Shown: positions 8,377 through 17,073 of the stretch, piece by piece
How the letters are laid out: every line of letters begins with the position of its first letter
Position numbering within the stretch: position 1 is the first letter of the stretch
Origin: Chitinophaga flava
Lineage (GTDB): Bacteria; Bacteroidota; Bacteroidia; Chitinophagales; Chitinophagaceae
Direction of reading: 5' to 3'
NCBI RefSeq assembly: GCF_003308995.1
Contig: NZ_QFFJ01000001.1
Coordinates: 1,488,001 to 1,552,000 of the forward strand
DNA: 64,000 nucleotides
Translations under genes and position numbers: made by a program
The notes under the pieces: model-generated
The model's input: only the letters and a program-made list of their open reading frames with translations
The model's database searches: none
Told to the model about the DNA's origin: nothing

Positions 8377-10740
8377 ATGATCAATTATTTTGCATTCACC
8401 AACAACTACTGCTGGCAATGGAAAGAAAACGGCAATATCATCGAGTTCCGGGACGGCTTTACCATTTGTTATACCGATGCATTGCTCAAGATACTGCAGG
8501 AACTCTCCTTCCAGGGCTGGCCTCCATTGGGCAGTGTATTGCTGATACTATGCGCCTGTAAAGAAGATCCCTTCAATTTTGAACTGACCATCAAACAACT
8601 ACGGGAACAAACACAAGCTTTCTATGCCAATGAGCCATCTGAGGAAACCAATGACATGCTGCTGGCCGCTATCCGCCTGTTGGAGCTGATCCATACTTTA
8701 CCTCAGAAACTACGCGCAGAAGACAAAAGAGGCTTGTTACTGAAAACGCTGTTTGCAGGCATCTCACCGCAGGTCAATAGTGCAGATGCTATCAGGGAGT
8801 TACAGTTGTTTTATAAACATCCTCATCAGAGTAATAACACGATCGCCTATACGCTGAAGAAAGATCTTTCCTGGCTGTACCGTGCCAGCAAACGGGTGAC
8901 CGACATGCCAGCCCTGCGTATGCTGCTGGAAACGAGTATAGAAGAAATACCGGCTCCTTTACCATTAACATTGCCGCCACCTGCCGCTACTGACCTGCTC
9001 ACTTCCCTGAGCGAATACGAACAGACAGCAGGCATCAGCAGACTGGCCAAACATATTCTGGCAGCTATACATGTACCAATGCATACCCACAACAGTGGCG
9101 ACCGTTCACTGGGTGGTATCTCCGACATCACCAACAAAGGGACTTATGACCGATTGCTGTTGAGTGAACTGGCACAGGATGATACTGTACTGACAGCCCG
9201 GCTGGCTAATAACGAAGCACTTTATTTCCGCCGGGAAGAGCTTCCCTCTCAACGTAAAAAAAAGGCGATCATCCTCATAGATATCACACTCAAAATGTGG
9301 GGTACTCCCCGCGTATTCGCCATGGCTGCAGCACTAGCCTGCCGTGAACAACGGAACAAAGATTCCGCTGTTCACACCTGGATGATGGGGGGCCTCCATG
9401 CGACTGCTGTAAGTCTTGATGACCGTCAGGGTGTAATACATGCTTTAACCTTGCTGGATGATCGTCTGGAGCTTGCCCCTTCTTTGTCTGCCTTTTTACA
9501 AGAGCGTTCCGAAGAAGGAGAATATTATCTGATCACCAGCGAACAACAGTCCCGGCACCCGGCCTTACAGCACATACTGGCTGCTCATCCCCACCCGGTT
9601 GATTTTCTGTTGACGGTTGACCGCAATGGCGCTTTTCACTGTTATCATTATTCAGGTGGCAGAAAAAAAATGATCAGCCATGCATTGTTTGATCTGGAAG
9701 AAATATCAAAATCTTCTTCCTCTCAAAATTCTTCCGGAAAAATAGATCATTGGCTGAATACCAATCCTCCATTGCGTTTCGCAATCACTCATATGAAAAA
9801 TGAGCCGGGGAACCATTTCAGAAAAGATCCTAAAGGTGATAGCTGTATTGTCAGCATTACCCGTGATGGCCGTGTACAATACCGCGATGCCTTTACACAT
9901 TATAATGTACAACAGTTTGGTGCGCTCGAATCCTGCCCTTTTATTGAACAGGGAGAATATCACATCCTGTTTACAAGCCTCCAGGAATTCAGCATACTGG
10001 TTAGTTCACCATTTTCTCCTACACTGATTCTATACCACTTCTTACAGAAGGATATAACGTTTACGTATAAACGCATTGAAACAAAGGCTATCGTCGGTAA
10101 GTATACGGTGGTCACCCGGGACGGCTATTTCTGCCTCTATCCGTCTCATTGGCTGCTGCACGGCACCACCGGGAAACTGGAACACAACCTGGACAATCGC
10201 CAGCCCAACGCAACAACACTCGGACTTGCAGCGGCTGCATCCCAAAAAAAAATATTCAAAGAACTGAGCAAATGTTACTTTGCCATGCCTGCCATCAATG
10301 ATATCTTTATCAGTACAACCGGAACACTGGTACTGGAACAACGGAGCCTGTATCTGGATACTGATCAAAGCAACGACGAAGCACAGCTCCGGTTATCAGA
10401 TAAAAAAGAGACCACGGTTGGCCGGCCCCCGCTATACAAGAAGCCGGAAACCTTTCCATTACCCGGCAATCCCAACATACTGCTGACCCGTTTTAAATGG
10501 GCCGATGGCAGCGAGATTATTGGTGATCCGCGAGGATTCATTTATCTCCACAGCTCTGACAAAAGTATTCCGGACATTGCGATTGTTACCGTTCTGAACC
10601 GCCGCCCTACAGCAGCCTGGGCAGACGACGGCGTCTTCTCCGGTAATCCATACTTCCAGCTGGAACCCAATACAGACATCCTGCCCATGCAGGATTTTTA
10701 CAGTAAATATATTCTCCGGTTTATAGCTCAACTACGATGA
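8377..10740 (+). CDS. vWA-domain protein with N-terminal bpX-like and C-terminal propeller-like regions
   Basis: A 787-aa protein. I choose the ATG at 8377, 10 nt after the previous stop, over an in-frame ATG at 8272 that lies inside the preceding gene. Residues 1-290 are a mixed domain. Residues 296-450 form a vWA fold starting with the strand KKAIILIDITLKMWG, but the MIDAS is degenerate: DITLK (Asp302, Thr304, Lys306) instead of DxSxS. The last 330 residues are beta-rich with repeated strand pairs such as KYTVVTRDGYFCLYPSHW and DIFISTTGTLVLE, as in a beta-propeller. It is the likely partner of the MoxR ATPase. Its stop overlaps the next start (ATGA). Confidence 0.65.
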   Translation: MINYFAFTNNYCWQWKENGNIIEFRDGFTICYTDALLKILQELSFQGWPPLGSVLLILCACKEDPFNFELTIKQLREQTQAFYANEPSEETNDMLLAAIRLLELIHTLPQKLRAEDKRGLLLKTLFAGISPQVNSADAIRELQLFYKHPHQSNNTIAYTLKKDLSWLYRASKRVTDMPALRMLLETSIEEIPAPLPLTLPPPAATDLLTSLSEYEQTAGISRLAKHILAAIHVPMHTHNSGDRSLGGISDITNKGTYDRLLLSELAQDDTVLTARLANNEALYFRREELPSQRKKKAIILIDITLKMWGTPRVFAMAAALACREQRNKDSAVHTWMMGGLHATAVSLDDRQGVIHALTLLDDRLELAPSLSAFLQERSEEGEYYLITSEQQSRHPALQHILAAHPHPVDFLLTVDRNGAFHCYHYSGGRKKMISHALFDLEEISKSSSSQNSSGKIDHWLNTNPPLRFAITHMKNEPGNHFRKDPKGDSCIVSITRDGRVQYRDAFTHYNVQQFGALESCPFIEQGEYHILFTSLQEFSILVSSPFSPTLILYHFLQKDITFTYKRIETKAIVGKYTVVTRDGYFCLYPSHWLLHGTTGKLEHNLDNRQPNATTLGLAAAASQKKIFKELSKCYFAMPAINDIFISTTGTLVLEQRSLYLDTDQSNDEAQLRLSDKKETTVGRPPLYKKPETFPLPGNPNILLTRFKWADGSEIIGDPRGFIYLHSSDKSIPDIAIVTVLNRRPTAAWADDGVFSGNPYFQLEPNTDILPMQDFYSKYILRFIAQLR

Positions 10741-13361
10741 AAATAACACTGGGCCTACAATATACTTCCGTTCCTGCCATCGCTGAAGCAGCCTTTATTT
10801 ACGGCGATACAGCCGGCATTTGGTTACAGGAAATTGATCGCTGGCAGATGCCCATGGAAATACTGACGGCATTACCAGTACCACAGCCTCATAGCGCTGA
10901 AATAGCAGGACTGCTGGTATTGTTCAATCACGCCGTACCGCCTTTCCCGGAACGCTTGCAACACCCTTATCAACTGCTGGGTCACAAATTGTTCATCCCT
11001 GCCAATGCTTCACTGACACCTGTTATGGAAGCGGCCGAACTACAACAGCTACTCATCTGGGACTGGCAGGTATTTCATCCCAGCATCGGATTTATCGGAT
11101 ATGATAAAGAACAACTACTCCCGCTGACTTCCTTGCTGACTTTTCCGGCGCCATCAACGAATAGTTGGGAGCAGGCCCGCATAGGAGCCTTTACAGCTCC
11201 GCCGCTGCAAAAGATCATGGTATCTGACACCACGCCTGAAATCATTTTCGGAGAGGCGCCCCAACAGGTAGGGAATACACCTCTGAGCGATATTTTTCCA
11301 TCACAAGGTCCGGATGCTCCCGATACAGGAAAATCCATCTTCAATAAATTATTATCGTTTCTCTCCGGTAATAAAAATACTCCGGCTGGCCCTTCTAATC
11401 TGGAACAACGCAGGCAGCAGGAACTGGAACGATTAAATGCACTTTTCGATACAGATACGGATGAAGCACTCAAGTATGCGTTGCCGTTAGACAGTCCCTA
11501 TCTGTCCAGAAAAAGCGCCGATCAGCCTTCTTCCTCCCTGCAGCGTCGGGATACCAACTTCTCCCTGGGCAAACTTGGCGGCACAGGAACTACGGACTAT
11601 TGGAATATGGGCAATTACCACGAGACGCTTAGAGAGAAATATGTGAAAGCAGCGCTTGCCGCTTTGAATGCACGTGATTACCGCAAAGCCGCCTACGTAT
11701 ATGCACACCTGTTAGGCGACTATCATATGGCTGCACATGCGCTGGAACAAGGCCATTATTACCGGGAAGCCGCGACATTATATCTTGAACATCTGAACAA
11801 TAGCTCCGCGGCAGCCGGGGCATTCGAAAAAGGAGGACTGCTGCAGGAAGCTATCGAAATATATATCACACTCGAACAATTTGAAAAAGCCGGAGATCTG
11901 TATGTCCGGCTCGAACAACCGGAAAAAGCCGATCAACAGTATCAACAGGCCATCGCGTTGTTACTGGATAATAAAAATTATTCCGGTGCTGCGCAACTGG
12001 CATTAGAGAAGCTCGGGGAGCCGGAACAAGCCAAACAATATCTTCTGACGGGATGGACCACATCAGGATGGATGTCCGGATCTACCCACACAGGATTACT
12101 GGAGCAGTATTTTCAGTTATCAGCCGACAACCTCAGGGAAGCGTTAGAGAACGTATACCGCGAACATACGCCGGCAGCCCGCGAAACAGATTTCCTGACC
12201 GTACTGAAAGATGTGACCACAGTACATTCTGACAGCGATATCAGAAATTTTGGCATTGATCTCGCCTATGAAATTATCAGTAAAAAAATCCAGGCCAAAG
12301 AGCCGGAACAGCTGCATCTCTTAAAACATTTTCTGCCGGGAGATAAATTACTGGCAGAAGATATTAACAGGCACACCAGCGAAAATAAAATTGTTCCGAA
12401 GCAGCTGAAAGCAGAAAAGATACTGTCGTTTGCAACAGATGTACGATGGCTGGGAGGTCTGCAACTGCCCGACCAGCTGCTGTTTCTGGGCTTTGGGGAG
12501 AAGGGCCTGTACCTGCTGGATTTTGATATGGCCGATAACTGGTATTACAAGTTATGGGAAGGAAGAATAACCACTCCACCGGATATAACGATGATCTATC
12601 AGCGTGATGGAGGTGAATATATATACCTTCTCGGACAAACAGACTTCCCGATAAAAGAGAAGAGCAGCACTCATCGCAATAACACCGGCAATAGCTTCAC
12701 GATTCAAAAGCCGGACTGGTTGCCCACCAGCGGATTGGTGGCGCTGCTCATTCAGAAGAACCTGACTATTACTGTCTGTATCAATAACGGTGTATTATCT
12801 CTCATGCGGTATATGCAAACAGATAACTTCCCTCTTTGCGGCAACCATATCTGCAAACTAGATGATGTGCCCATCAGCAGTGTACAATATAATGGCAGGG
12901 TACAGCAGCTGGAGTATAACACGTATTACTACTTTTATCTGGGCACAAAAATATTTACCGTTGCCATAGATGGCACCAGCACAGCCACCCATGACCTGGG
13001 GGCTGAAATACTGCATATGAGCACCCTGCACATACTTACCACTGTAAAGCTGGCGGTAGCCACCACCAAAGGACTAGTGATGGTTTTCCTTTCCGGTAAA
13101 AAGATGTTATGGAAAAGTGATTATCTAACGGATAAGATTACACGTAAAACAGTATTAACCTGGCTTCCGGATGAAAGGCTGGTAGCAGGTATAGGGAAGC
13201 TGGTGATCGTTTATGCAAAACCAGGAGGCAACCGGGTAAACAGGATAGCCAGATTTACCACGGCCGCCTCTGTGTGTGCAATCACAAAGATGCCCAATCC
13301 TCAACAGATAAGCATCCTGGAAGAAAACGGAAAATTCGGTATATACGATCTGCCGAATTAA
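10737..13361 (+). CDS. bpX6-like protein with TPR/alpha-solenoid and C-terminal propeller-like region
   Basis: An 874-aa protein coupled to the vWA gene by an ATGA overlap. Residues 1-165 form an N-terminal domain resembling what I recall as bpX6. Residues 165-295 are a low-complexity linker with a charged helix. About 300-440 holds TPR-like helix pairs (AAYVYAHLLGDYHMAAHALEQ, AAGAFEKGGLLQEAIEIY, AGDLYVRLEQPEKADQQY). From about 560 to the end are beta-rich repeats, including LPDQLLFLGFGEKGLYLLDF and the terminal ISILEENGKFGIYDLPN, consistent with a beta-propeller. Probably the sensor or scaffold of the system. It converges on the epimerase gene with a 4-nt overlap. Confidence 0.6.
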   Translation: MKITLGLQYTSVPAIAEAAFIYGDTAGIWLQEIDRWQMPMEILTALPVPQPHSAEIAGLLVLFNHAVPPFPERLQHPYQLLGHKLFIPANASLTPVMEAAELQQLLIWDWQVFHPSIGFIGYDKEQLLPLTSLLTFPAPSTNSWEQARIGAFTAPPLQKIMVSDTTPEIIFGEAPQQVGNTPLSDIFPSQGPDAPDTGKSIFNKLLSFLSGNKNTPAGPSNLEQRRQQELERLNALFDTDTDEALKYALPLDSPYLSRKSADQPSSSLQRRDTNFSLGKLGGTGTTDYWNMGNYHETLREKYVKAALAALNARDYRKAAYVYAHLLGDYHMAAHALEQGHYYREAATLYLEHLNNSSAAAGAFEKGGLLQEAIEIYITLEQFEKAGDLYVRLEQPEKADQQYQQAIALLLDNKNYSGAAQLALEKLGEPEQAKQYLLTGWTTSGWMSGSTHTGLLEQYFQLSADNLREALENVYREHTPAARETDFLTVLKDVTTVHSDSDIRNFGIDLAYEIISKKIQAKEPEQLHLLKHFLPGDKLLAEDINRHTSENKIVPKQLKAEKILSFATDVRWLGGLQLPDQLLFLGFGEKGLYLLDFDMADNWYYKLWEGRITTPPDITMIYQRDGGEYIYLLGQTDFPIKEKSSTHRNNTGNSFTIQKPDWLPTSGLVALLIQKNLTITVCINNGVLSLMRYMQTDNFPLCGNHICKLDDVPISSVQYNGRVQQLEYNTYYYFYLGTKIFTVAIDGTSTATHDLGAEILHMSTLHILTTVKLAVATTKGLVMVFLSGKKMLWKSDYLTDKITRKTVLTWLPDERLVAGIGKLVIVYAKPGGNRVNRIARFTTAASVCAITKMPNPQQISILEENGKFGIYDLPN

Positions 13362-14374
13362 TATTGTTTGAGTACAGCACCTACTCCAGGCCTGTCGGCA
13401 TAGAGGATATGGCCGTTTTCAATACGGATACCATCGGCGGTATCTTCAGCGAGCAACAGTGGCCCGTCCATATCTACATAGTCGAGCAGCGGCAGCAGAT
13501 GTGCTACAGCTGAAGTGCCCACGGTGCTTTCATTCATACTGCCGGTCATTACCTTCATGCCGTACTGACGGGCTTCTTTGATCATACGCAGCGCGGGTGT
13601 GATACCACCACATTTGGTGAGTTTGATATTGATACCATGGAAATAACCACGGCATCTGGCTACGTCCTGCTCTACAATACAGCTTTCATCGGCGATCACT
13701 GGCAGGACGGATTTTTCAAATACCACTTTCATCCCGTCACGGTCAGCAGCCGGCATCGGTTGCTCTATGAACTCAACGCCCAACTCTTTCATGGCAGCGG
13801 CGTTGCGCAGGGTCTCTTCTACTCCCCAGGCACAGTTGGCATCTACCCTGAACACCGCGCTGGTGTGTTTTCTCAGCTCAGTGATGATGGCGATATCTTC
13901 CTGTGTGCCCAGTTTAATTTTATAAATAGGCCATGGAAATTCCTGTAGTTTCTTCACCATATTTCCGATGGTGTCTATCCCGATGGTATAGTCTGTCAGC
14001 GGGTTGTGGGAGATATCGAGGCCCCAGACTTCATACAGCTTTTTATTTTGTTGTTTGGCATAGAGGTCCCATGCGGCCAGGTCCAGTGCACAAAGCGCAA
14101 ACATATTATCCTGCAGCAGCGGATAAACATCCTGCCAGAAAGCTTCCGGTGTGGTAAGGGTATAGTTTTCGATAAACGGGCGATGGGCATTGATAGCTTC
14201 CATCAGCCTTGGCACGGTCATGTTGTAGTAGGAATTGTCTGCCGTTTCTCCGAGCCCCGAAAGGCCGTCCTGTTGCAGTTCTACTACCAATAAGGGTTGT
14301 ACATCTTTTGATTTGCGTGAAATAGTAAACGTATGGTGGAATTTCAGCTCAAAAGGATAAAGTGTGAGTTTCAT
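13358..14374 (-). CDS. Dipeptide epimerase (enolase superfamily)
   Basis: A 338-aa enolase-superfamily enzyme of the muconate-lactonising subgroup. It has the catalytic Lys pair (KIKLG around 152-156 and NIKLTKCGG around 250-258), metal ligands in RVDANCAWG, EFIEQP and IADES, and the late MTGSMNEST segment typical of L-Ala-D/L-Glu and related dipeptide epimerases, which recycle murein peptides. The N-terminal capping domain carries HHTFTISRKSK. Start overlaps the end of the upstream glucanotransferase gene by 26 nt, so they form an operon. Exact dipeptide preference cannot be read from the sequence. Confidence 0.85.
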   Translation of the reverse strand: MKLTLYPFELKFHHTFTISRKSKDVQPLLVVELQQDGLSGLGETADNSYYNMTVPRLMEAINAHRPFIENYTLTTPEAFWQDVYPLLQDNMFALCALDLAAWDLYAKQQNKKLYEVWGLDISHNPLTDYTIGIDTIGNMVKKLQEFPWPIYKIKLGTQEDIAIITELRKHTSAVFRVDANCAWGVEETLRNAAAMKELGVEFIEQPMPAADRDGMKVVFEKSVLPVIADESCIVEQDVARCRGYFHGINIKLTKCGGITPALRMIKEARQYGMKVMTGSMNESTVGTSAVAHLLPLLDYVDMDGPLLLAEDTADGIRIENGHILYADRPGVGAVLKQY

Positions 14375-16976
14375 AATCGTTAATTCCCTTGTTAATTCTG
14401 TATCTCCAGTAATGTTGTGTCACCGCGGGGATATTGATCCTTTCCTTATCCGGGTGTTGGTCCGGGATATGGCCGGCGGCGGCCAACAGGTCTTGTATTT
14501 GAAATATACGCCACATGGCGTTAGCGTGCAAGTGTTGGTTGATAATTTCCTTTATCAGTGCGGTGTTGGCCTGACGGGGAGGTGTATTGGCATGCCCTAA
14601 TACCTGTCGGTAAAATTTCCGTGAGATGCCTGCATCCTCTTCCCACCATCCTCTGATAGTGCTCATGTCATGGGTAGAAGGCGTCAGCACAGAGAGATAC
14701 GGTGCCTGCGAAATTTCGGCAAAGGACCTTCCGACCGCTTTGGGCATACGTTGTACTTCCAGGCCCAGGATGCCCTGTTCTTTCATCACACCGTTTACAC
14801 AATGAGGTACCATACCCAGATCCTCCCCGCAGATAAGCATACGGGTAGCCCTTCTGATCAGCGGCAGCTTATGCATAGCCTCTTTACGCCAGCGGCTTTC
14901 CTGTCGTACATAAAAATAATGATGGTACAGTTCCAGCAGGCGCTGACGGGTAGTTTCGTCCAATGCGGCGAAGGAAGCCGTGGAAGCCAGGTCGTACCGG
15001 GGATGATACATCACCCGTTTTTTATCGGTAACCTTTATCAGCAATACATCTGCAATCAGCTTAAACAGGGCTGTTTCCACCGCTTCCGGCAACTGCAGGT
15101 CCTTCACCTTGCGTTGTGTATCGCAGTGAGGAAGCAATGCATAGTTTCCGTTGTCCAGTGATTGCAGGTAACGGTCTTTGATAATGCCGGCATAGCTGCC
15201 AAAGGCCAGGTCCAGCACTTCTTCTGTTATCCAGGGATTGCAGAAACGGTCTTCATCAAAATTAATTCCCCTTTGCAGCAGTTCTTCCCGGCTAACGGGA
15301 ATGGCTGGATGAAAATAACCCAGTAGTCCCTGTACAGCATGTGCCGGTATCTGCCAGATACGGAAGAAGCCAAGAATATGATCGATACGGAAGGCATCGA
15401 AATATACGGACATATGCCGGAGGCGTTGTTGCCACCATTCATAGCCGTCGGCAGCCATTTTTTTCCAGTTATAGGTAGGGAAGCCCCAGTTTTGACCTTC
15501 TGCTGTGAAGCTGTCCGGTGGTGCACCGGCCTGTACATCCATATGATAGAGGCCGGGATTCATCCAGGCATCCACGCTGTAGCGGGAGATACCAATAGGG
15601 ATGTCTCCCTTCAGGGCAATGCCCTGCGCGTGTACAGCTTCCACCGCGGCAGACAGCTGCCGGTGCAGGTGGTACTGCACAAAAAAGTGATAGTGGGCTG
15701 CTTCCGCAGCAGCGCTGTCTTCTATGACAAAACGGTTAATCTCCGTATAATCATATACGTTATACTCCGGCCATTGGGAGAAATCGCTTGTCTGATATTT
15801 ATCCCGCAGGTGGCAGAATACGGCATAAGGCAGCAGCCAATGTTCGTTGGAGGCAAACCATTGCCAGTAGGCCCTTGTCTCCAGCTTCTCCCCTTCCGCA
15901 TCATATAGGGCTTTCAGATAAGCCAGTTTATAGGAAAGGACCGTTTCATAGTCTACTTCATCTTTTTCGTTCAGCCATTGCCGTAAGGAATGAAACTGTC
16001 GTTGCAGTGGATGAGTGGCCGGCAGTTGTCCGACGTCCTGGAGGCGTATGTATTGCGGGTGGAGTGCAAAAGCAGAGGTAGCTGCATAGGGGTAGGAGTC
16101 GCGCCAGGTATGGGTGCTGATGGTATCGTTGACCGGCAGCAGCTGTATCAGCTGTAACCCGCTCTGACGGGCCCATTGCGCCAATGGTACCAGGTCTGCA
16201 AATTCTCCGGTACCAAAGCCTTCCCGGCTGCGCAGACTGAATACAGGCACTGATACACCGGCTCCTTTCCAATGTGGATAACCTGTTCTCACAAACTCAT
16301 CATGTAGCACAGTTTGCCGGCCTGGTGCTACCACATTGAGTAACTCCCGGTTATGTCCCTGCTCATATTTTTCAAAGGTGCAGGTATCGAGATTATAGAT
16401 ACCATATTTGTATTGTATAGATGCTGGTTGACCGGTAAGGTCGAGGGCAGCAGCAAACCAGCCCTGGGCATCATATTGCAGCAATACCGGTTCTTCCGCG
16501 TTCCAGTTGCCCAGCGGAGGTACATTACCCAACAGGCAAACTGTTTTGTTTACAGGCAGTAAAGGTGCCTGTACGCGGAACACATGTGTTGCGGACGTTG
16601 TTGTTATTTTCTGTTCCGGGCGCTGGAAAAAAACGCGGGTAAAAGGGGCTGTCTGCCAGGCGTTCTGGGGCTGTGCGGCATAATTCCAGGTATCGATAAA
16701 AACCAATTCATCTGTACCAGGTTGCAGCAGTATCTCCCTGACACCACCTTCATAGGTTATTTCCTCCAGCTCTTTCAGGATATACTGATATTGCAGCAGC
16801 AGAGGCTTTTCCAGTGGTACATCTATGGTGGCGCCCCACCATTCATCGTTGAGCCATTGCAGGCGGCAGGCCTGATGTGGCACATCATTGCCCAGCGCAG
16901 AAATGTTTCCCAGCAGGTAAAGTTCCTGCCCGTAATGAGTGTGGTAACGAAGGTAAAACCGTATTTTCTGATGCAT
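14349..16976 (-). CDS. malQ: 4-alpha-glucanotransferase with two CBM20 domains (DPE2-like)
   Basis: An 875-aa GH77 enzyme. Two starch-binding CBM20 modules lead (about 1-100 and 110-215; each has a LLGN-x-LGN-type motif), then the GH77 barrel begins at VPVFSLRSREGFGTGEF. Catalytic landmarks are DAFRIDHILGFFR (nucleophile Asp), CGEDLGMVP (acid/base Glu) and TPSTHDMSTIRGWW. A long insertion separates the first two, as in plant DPE2. It transfers glucan chains in maltose/glycogen metabolism in the cytosol. I place the start at 16976; an in-frame ATG at 17024 lies in the dnaK terminator stem and is unlikely. Confidence 0.88.
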   Translation of the reverse strand: MHQKIRFYLRYHTHYGQELYLLGNISALGNDVPHQACRLQWLNDEWWGATIDVPLEKPLLLQYQYILKELEEITYEGGVREILLQPGTDELVFIDTWNYAAQPQNAWQTAPFTRVFFQRPEQKITTTSATHVFRVQAPLLPVNKTVCLLGNVPPLGNWNAEEPVLLQYDAQGWFAAALDLTGQPASIQYKYGIYNLDTCTFEKYEQGHNRELLNVVAPGRQTVLHDEFVRTGYPHWKGAGVSVPVFSLRSREGFGTGEFADLVPLAQWARQSGLQLIQLLPVNDTISTHTWRDSYPYAATSAFALHPQYIRLQDVGQLPATHPLQRQFHSLRQWLNEKDEVDYETVLSYKLAYLKALYDAEGEKLETRAYWQWFASNEHWLLPYAVFCHLRDKYQTSDFSQWPEYNVYDYTEINRFVIEDSAAAEAAHYHFFVQYHLHRQLSAAVEAVHAQGIALKGDIPIGISRYSVDAWMNPGLYHMDVQAGAPPDSFTAEGQNWGFPTYNWKKMAADGYEWWQQRLRHMSVYFDAFRIDHILGFFRIWQIPAHAVQGLLGYFHPAIPVSREELLQRGINFDEDRFCNPWITEEVLDLAFGSYAGIIKDRYLQSLDNGNYALLPHCDTQRKVKDLQLPEAVETALFKLIADVLLIKVTDKKRVMYHPRYDLASTASFAALDETTRQRLLELYHHYFYVRQESRWRKEAMHKLPLIRRATRMLICGEDLGMVPHCVNGVMKEQGILGLEVQRMPKAVGRSFAEISQAPYLSVLTPSTHDMSTIRGWWEEDAGISRKFYRQVLGHANTPPRQANTALIKEIINQHLHANAMWRIFQIQDLLAAAGHIPDQHPDKERINIPAVTQHYWRYRINKGINDYETHTLSF

Positions 16977-17007
16977 CTGTTCCCTGGCTAAGCGGGGACA
17001 AAATAGC

Positions 17008-17048
17008 AAAAAAAAAGAAGACATAACAGGAGGTCCTGTTATGTCTTC
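17008..17048 (-). terminator. dnaK terminator
   Basis: A perfect 15-bp stem, GAAGACATAACAGGA (17017-17031) against TCCTGTTATGTCTTC (17034-17048), has a 2-nt loop and is followed on the minus strand by nine T's (A-run 17008-17016). It lies 25 nt past the dnaK stop codon. Confidence 0.85.
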
Positions 17049-17073
17049 TTCTATTATGTGATAGCTAGTGCTA

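Noticed and set aside
16977..17024. Longer N-terminus for the glucanotransferase
   Set aside because: The ATG at 17024 lies inside the left arm of the dnaK terminator; the CBM20 domain starts properly at 16976.
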